DNA of 64,000 nt from positions 2,046,001 to 2,110,000 of the forward strand of contig NZ_AP018439.1 in NCBI RefSeq assembly GCF_009937955.1, given 5' to 3'. The stretch's first letter is position 1; each line of letters opens with the position of its first letter. Shown piece after piece: positions 62,673 through 64,000 of the stretch. This DNA comes from Undibacterium sp. KW1. Its GTDB lineage: Bacteria; Pseudomonadota; Gammaproteobacteria; Burkholderiales; Burkholderiaceae_D. The notes under the pieces are model-generated. The model was not told the DNA's origin. It saw nothing but the letters and a program-made list of their open reading frames with translations, and did not search any database. Made by a program: the position numbers and the translations under genes.

Positions 62673-63290
62673 ATGTTTGAGAATTTTTCTATAGCATTCC
62701 CTTCTGAGGGGAACGTAAAAAATACTACTGATGTACCTGGACTTGTTAAATTTGTAGAGACAGAGCTCTGTGCGCACGTACCAGTGGAAGTCATCGCTTT
62801 TTGGGGCCGTGTCGGTGCAGGATACCTGGGAGACAGAGTTTTATATGTTTTCGGGGACTGCATAACTTCACAGCCAAGAGACTCATTTCAGGATTAGAAC
62901 AAAAAAGACTTTTGGCGCGCCGTATATCCAACACCACAGCAGGGAGGGCCAATTTTTTTTGCAGAAACTTGCTTCGGTGATCAGTTGGGTTTCAGATGGG
63001 ATGGCGAACGTGTTGTGTATGTGCTTTTTTGTGTAGGCACCTTTGATGCTTTTACAGTTGCAGAGAATGGGACAGAGCTTTTTGACCACGTATTAAGCGA
63101 TAGATATGCCCTTTTGGATGAGCAACGCTTTGATGCAGCGATCAAAATGCTAGGTCCATTGAAAACTGGAATGCATTACGCCCCCATAGTGAGCCCAATG
63201 CTTGGCGGTTCTGGCGACCTTAGTAATTTATGCTTTGAGACGCCGAATGCCCATTTTCGAACGGCGATCGCCACTTACAATGCCAATTAG
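62673..63290 (+). pseudogene. SUKH/DUF1851-like immunity gene interrupted by an in-frame amber codon
   Basis: The frame reads from ATG 62673 through FWGRVGAGYLGDRVLYVFGD to TAG at 62895-62897. It then continues in the same frame, NKKDFWRAVYPTPQQGGPIF and FAETCFGDQLGFRWDGERVV, to LGPLKTGMHYAPIVSPMLGG and a stop at 63290 (about 205 codons). The FW--VGAGY/FGD and (F)FAE-FGDQ motifs resemble SMI1/KNR4 (SUKH), and the LGPL--G---------LGG tail resembles DUF1851. A single nonsense change seems to have broken an otherwise intact gene; read-through would restore it. Confidence 0.65.
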
Positions 63291-63332
63291 ACGAGGCTAA
63301 CGATTTAGGCAGTTTTCAACTGCTTTTAGATT

Positions 63333-63404
63333 CAGCTTTTTGATGAGCCCTTGTTTGTCTGGACGGTTTTGCGTTGCTTGCGAGGTGCGTAGGGTGGGTA
63401 CGGG
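63333..63404 (-). pseudogene. Second remnant of the phage gpS-type gene
   Basis: On the minus strand PYAPRKQRK is again encoded, followed by TVQTNKGSSKS and a stop. The DNA matches part of the remnant at 61548-61800 (shared string GCAAGCAACGCAAAA and flanking similarity). Together the two copies bracket the small-gene cassette at 61835-63290. Confidence 0.6.
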
Positions 63405-63436
63405 TTAATCGCTGGCGATCTTAGAGTGAGTCCAAA

Positions 63437-63466
63437 CAAAAAGCCCTTGGAATCATCCAAGGGCTT
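63437..63466 (-). terminator. Terminator of tRNA-Ser
   Basis: On the minus strand AAGCCCTTGGA, loop TGAT, TCCAAGGGCTT followed by TTT: an 11-bp stem with U-run, about 10 bases past the tRNA 3' end. Confidence 0.88.
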
Positions 63467-63475
63467 TCATATTCA

Positions 63476-63565
63476 TGGCGGAGAAGGGGGGATTCGAACC
63501 CCCGGTAGGGATAAACCTACGCACGCTTTCCAGGCGTGTGACTTAAACCACTCATCCACCTCTCC
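63476..63565 (-). tRNA. tRNA-Ser (anticodon GGA)
   Basis: A 90-base type II tRNA. Acceptor stem GGAGAGG pairs with CTTCTCC, discriminator G and encoded CCA follow. The anticodon loop CTGGAAA gives GGA. A long variable arm (about GTAGG...CCTAC) and the T arm CGGGGGTTCGAATCCCCC are present. The phage remnants lie on its 3' side, as expected if elements integrated at this tRNA. Confidence 0.96.
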
Positions 63566-63672
63566 TGCTTTCGCTAAAACTTGCCGTAACAGCGAAGTCC
63601 GCTATTCTAGCAAAGCAAACTTCATTATGGAAGCTTTTTTCTTGGTTTTTGTAAATCTTGCTATGGATTAAG

Positions 63673-64000
63673 TCAGGCTCCCAGCCATGGCAGGTTGTTT
63701 TGGCACCAGCCGCCTACGGTTTTCCTGTGGCCTTGTTGGTCCTTGTCGCCTTCAAAACCTTGCAGGATGTCGTAGCAATTGTTGTAGCCGTTCTCTGTCG
63801 CCAGCTTGGCGCCGTGGCGTGAGCGTACGCCGGAGCGGCAGAGGAAGAGGATGACGCTGTCCTTGTCTGTCACGCTGGCTTGCAGTTGTGCGAGAAAGTC
63901 GGGGTTGGGTGTGCCGCCTGGGTAGAGGCTCCATTGCACGGCCAGGTGTTGGGCTTCGTTGATATTGACCCTGCCTACCCAGTCGCGCTCGGCATTGGTG
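63673..64000 (-). CDS. Rhodanese-like domain protein, 5' partial
   Basis: A sulfurtransferase-fold protein whose start lies beyond the window (frame open to 64000). The visible part reads AERDWVGRVNINEAQHLAVQ, then YPGGTPNPDFLAQLQASV, and the active-site loop LFLCRSGVRSRHGAK with catalytic Cys in CRSGVR. It ends WCQNNLPWLGA. The likely role is sulfur transfer in the cytoplasm. An internal ATG at 63939 is not the start because the fold begins earlier. Confidence 0.88.
   Translation of the reverse strand, partial: TNAERDWVGRVNINEAQHLAVQWSLYPGGTPNPDFLAQLQASVTDKDSVILFLCRSGVRSRHGAKLATENGYNNCYDILQGFEGDKDQQGHRKTVGGWCQNNLPWLGA

Noticed and set aside
62673..63290. A frameshift as the cause of the split immunity-like gene
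   Set aside because: Both halves are in the same frame (both starts divisible by three); the interruption is a TAG codon, not an indel.
1..64000. CRISPR arrays, rRNA genes and complete insertion sequences
   Set aside because: No regularly spaced repeats, rRNA signatures or transposase genes were seen anywhere in the window.

Overview
The window reads as chromosomal DNA of a Gram-negative betaproteobacterium, probably Burkholderiales/Oxalobacteraceae. This is inferred from gene content (TonB/ExbBD system, TldD/PmbA, BcsZ, MtaD-type deaminase, RhlE, YbaL) and moderate GC; no rRNA is present to confirm it. Almost all of it is dense ordinary coding sequence. The last ~4.5 kb is a patchy region of small orphan genes and phage debris beside a tRNA-Ser gene. 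I see no CRISPR array, rRNA operon or intact insertion sequence.

Layout. (1) 1-7.7 kb (+): a cobalamin late-synthesis and corrinoid-uptake operon, cobO (5' cut by the window), cbiA/cobB, cobU, cbiB, cobD, a periplasmic BtuF, a second BtuF-like protein with no signal peptide, and cobQ. Most genes overlap by a few bases. (2) 7.7-12.5 kb (-): a small membrane protein, then a PepSY-type membrane protein, two tiny membrane proteins and a TonB-dependent receptor behind a long palindromic Fur box, which points to iron/siderophore uptake. (3) 12.5-18.5 kb: a FapA/DUF342 protein (+), then (-) a Sel1-repeat protein, a secreted unknown, a chloramphenicol-acetyltransferase-family enzyme, transaldolase and SelD. 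(4) 18.7-25.8 kb (-): RhlE helicase, a lone BcsZ cellulase, FabI and the PmbA/TldD protease pair. (5) 26-33.5 kb (-): a complete peptide ABC importer with one double-ATPase subunit, two permeases and two paralogous binding proteins. (6) 34.6-38.8 kb (+): tonB-exbB-exbD-exbD and a TPR protein, which can energise receptors such as the one in region 2. (7) 38.9-41.1 kb (-): a cNMP-binding diguanylate cyclase, an HDOD protein and a small protein resembling an HD-GYP N-terminus. (8) 41.4-48.7 kb: membrane proteins, an M14 metallopeptidase, an MtaD-like deaminase and a fumarylpyruvate hydrolase/maleylpyruvate isomerase pair. (9) 48.8-57.3 kb: a receiver-only regulator divergent from a three-PAS histidine kinase, an ECF sigma factor with a His-rich membrane protein and a ferredoxin, a GNAT enzyme, an AraC/GyrI-type regulator, an alpha/beta hydrolase and an unknown. 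(10) 57.4-59.2 kb (-): a YbaL-type antiporter.

(11) 59.5-63.6 kb: small unrelated genes with long gaps, two decayed copies of a phage tail-completion (gpS-type) gene bracketing a small cassette, an immunity-like gene with an in-frame amber stop, and tRNA-Ser(GGA). The window ends in a rhodanese gene.

The most unusual non-coding features are a 96-bp dispersed element present twice (4.35 and 36.35 kb), whose two hairpins differ by paired compensatory changes; a hairpin that buries the ribosome binding site of the small membrane protein at 7.7-8.1 kb; a long inverted repeat over the selD promoter region; and three overlapping perfect dyads in the 1.1-kb gap before tonB.
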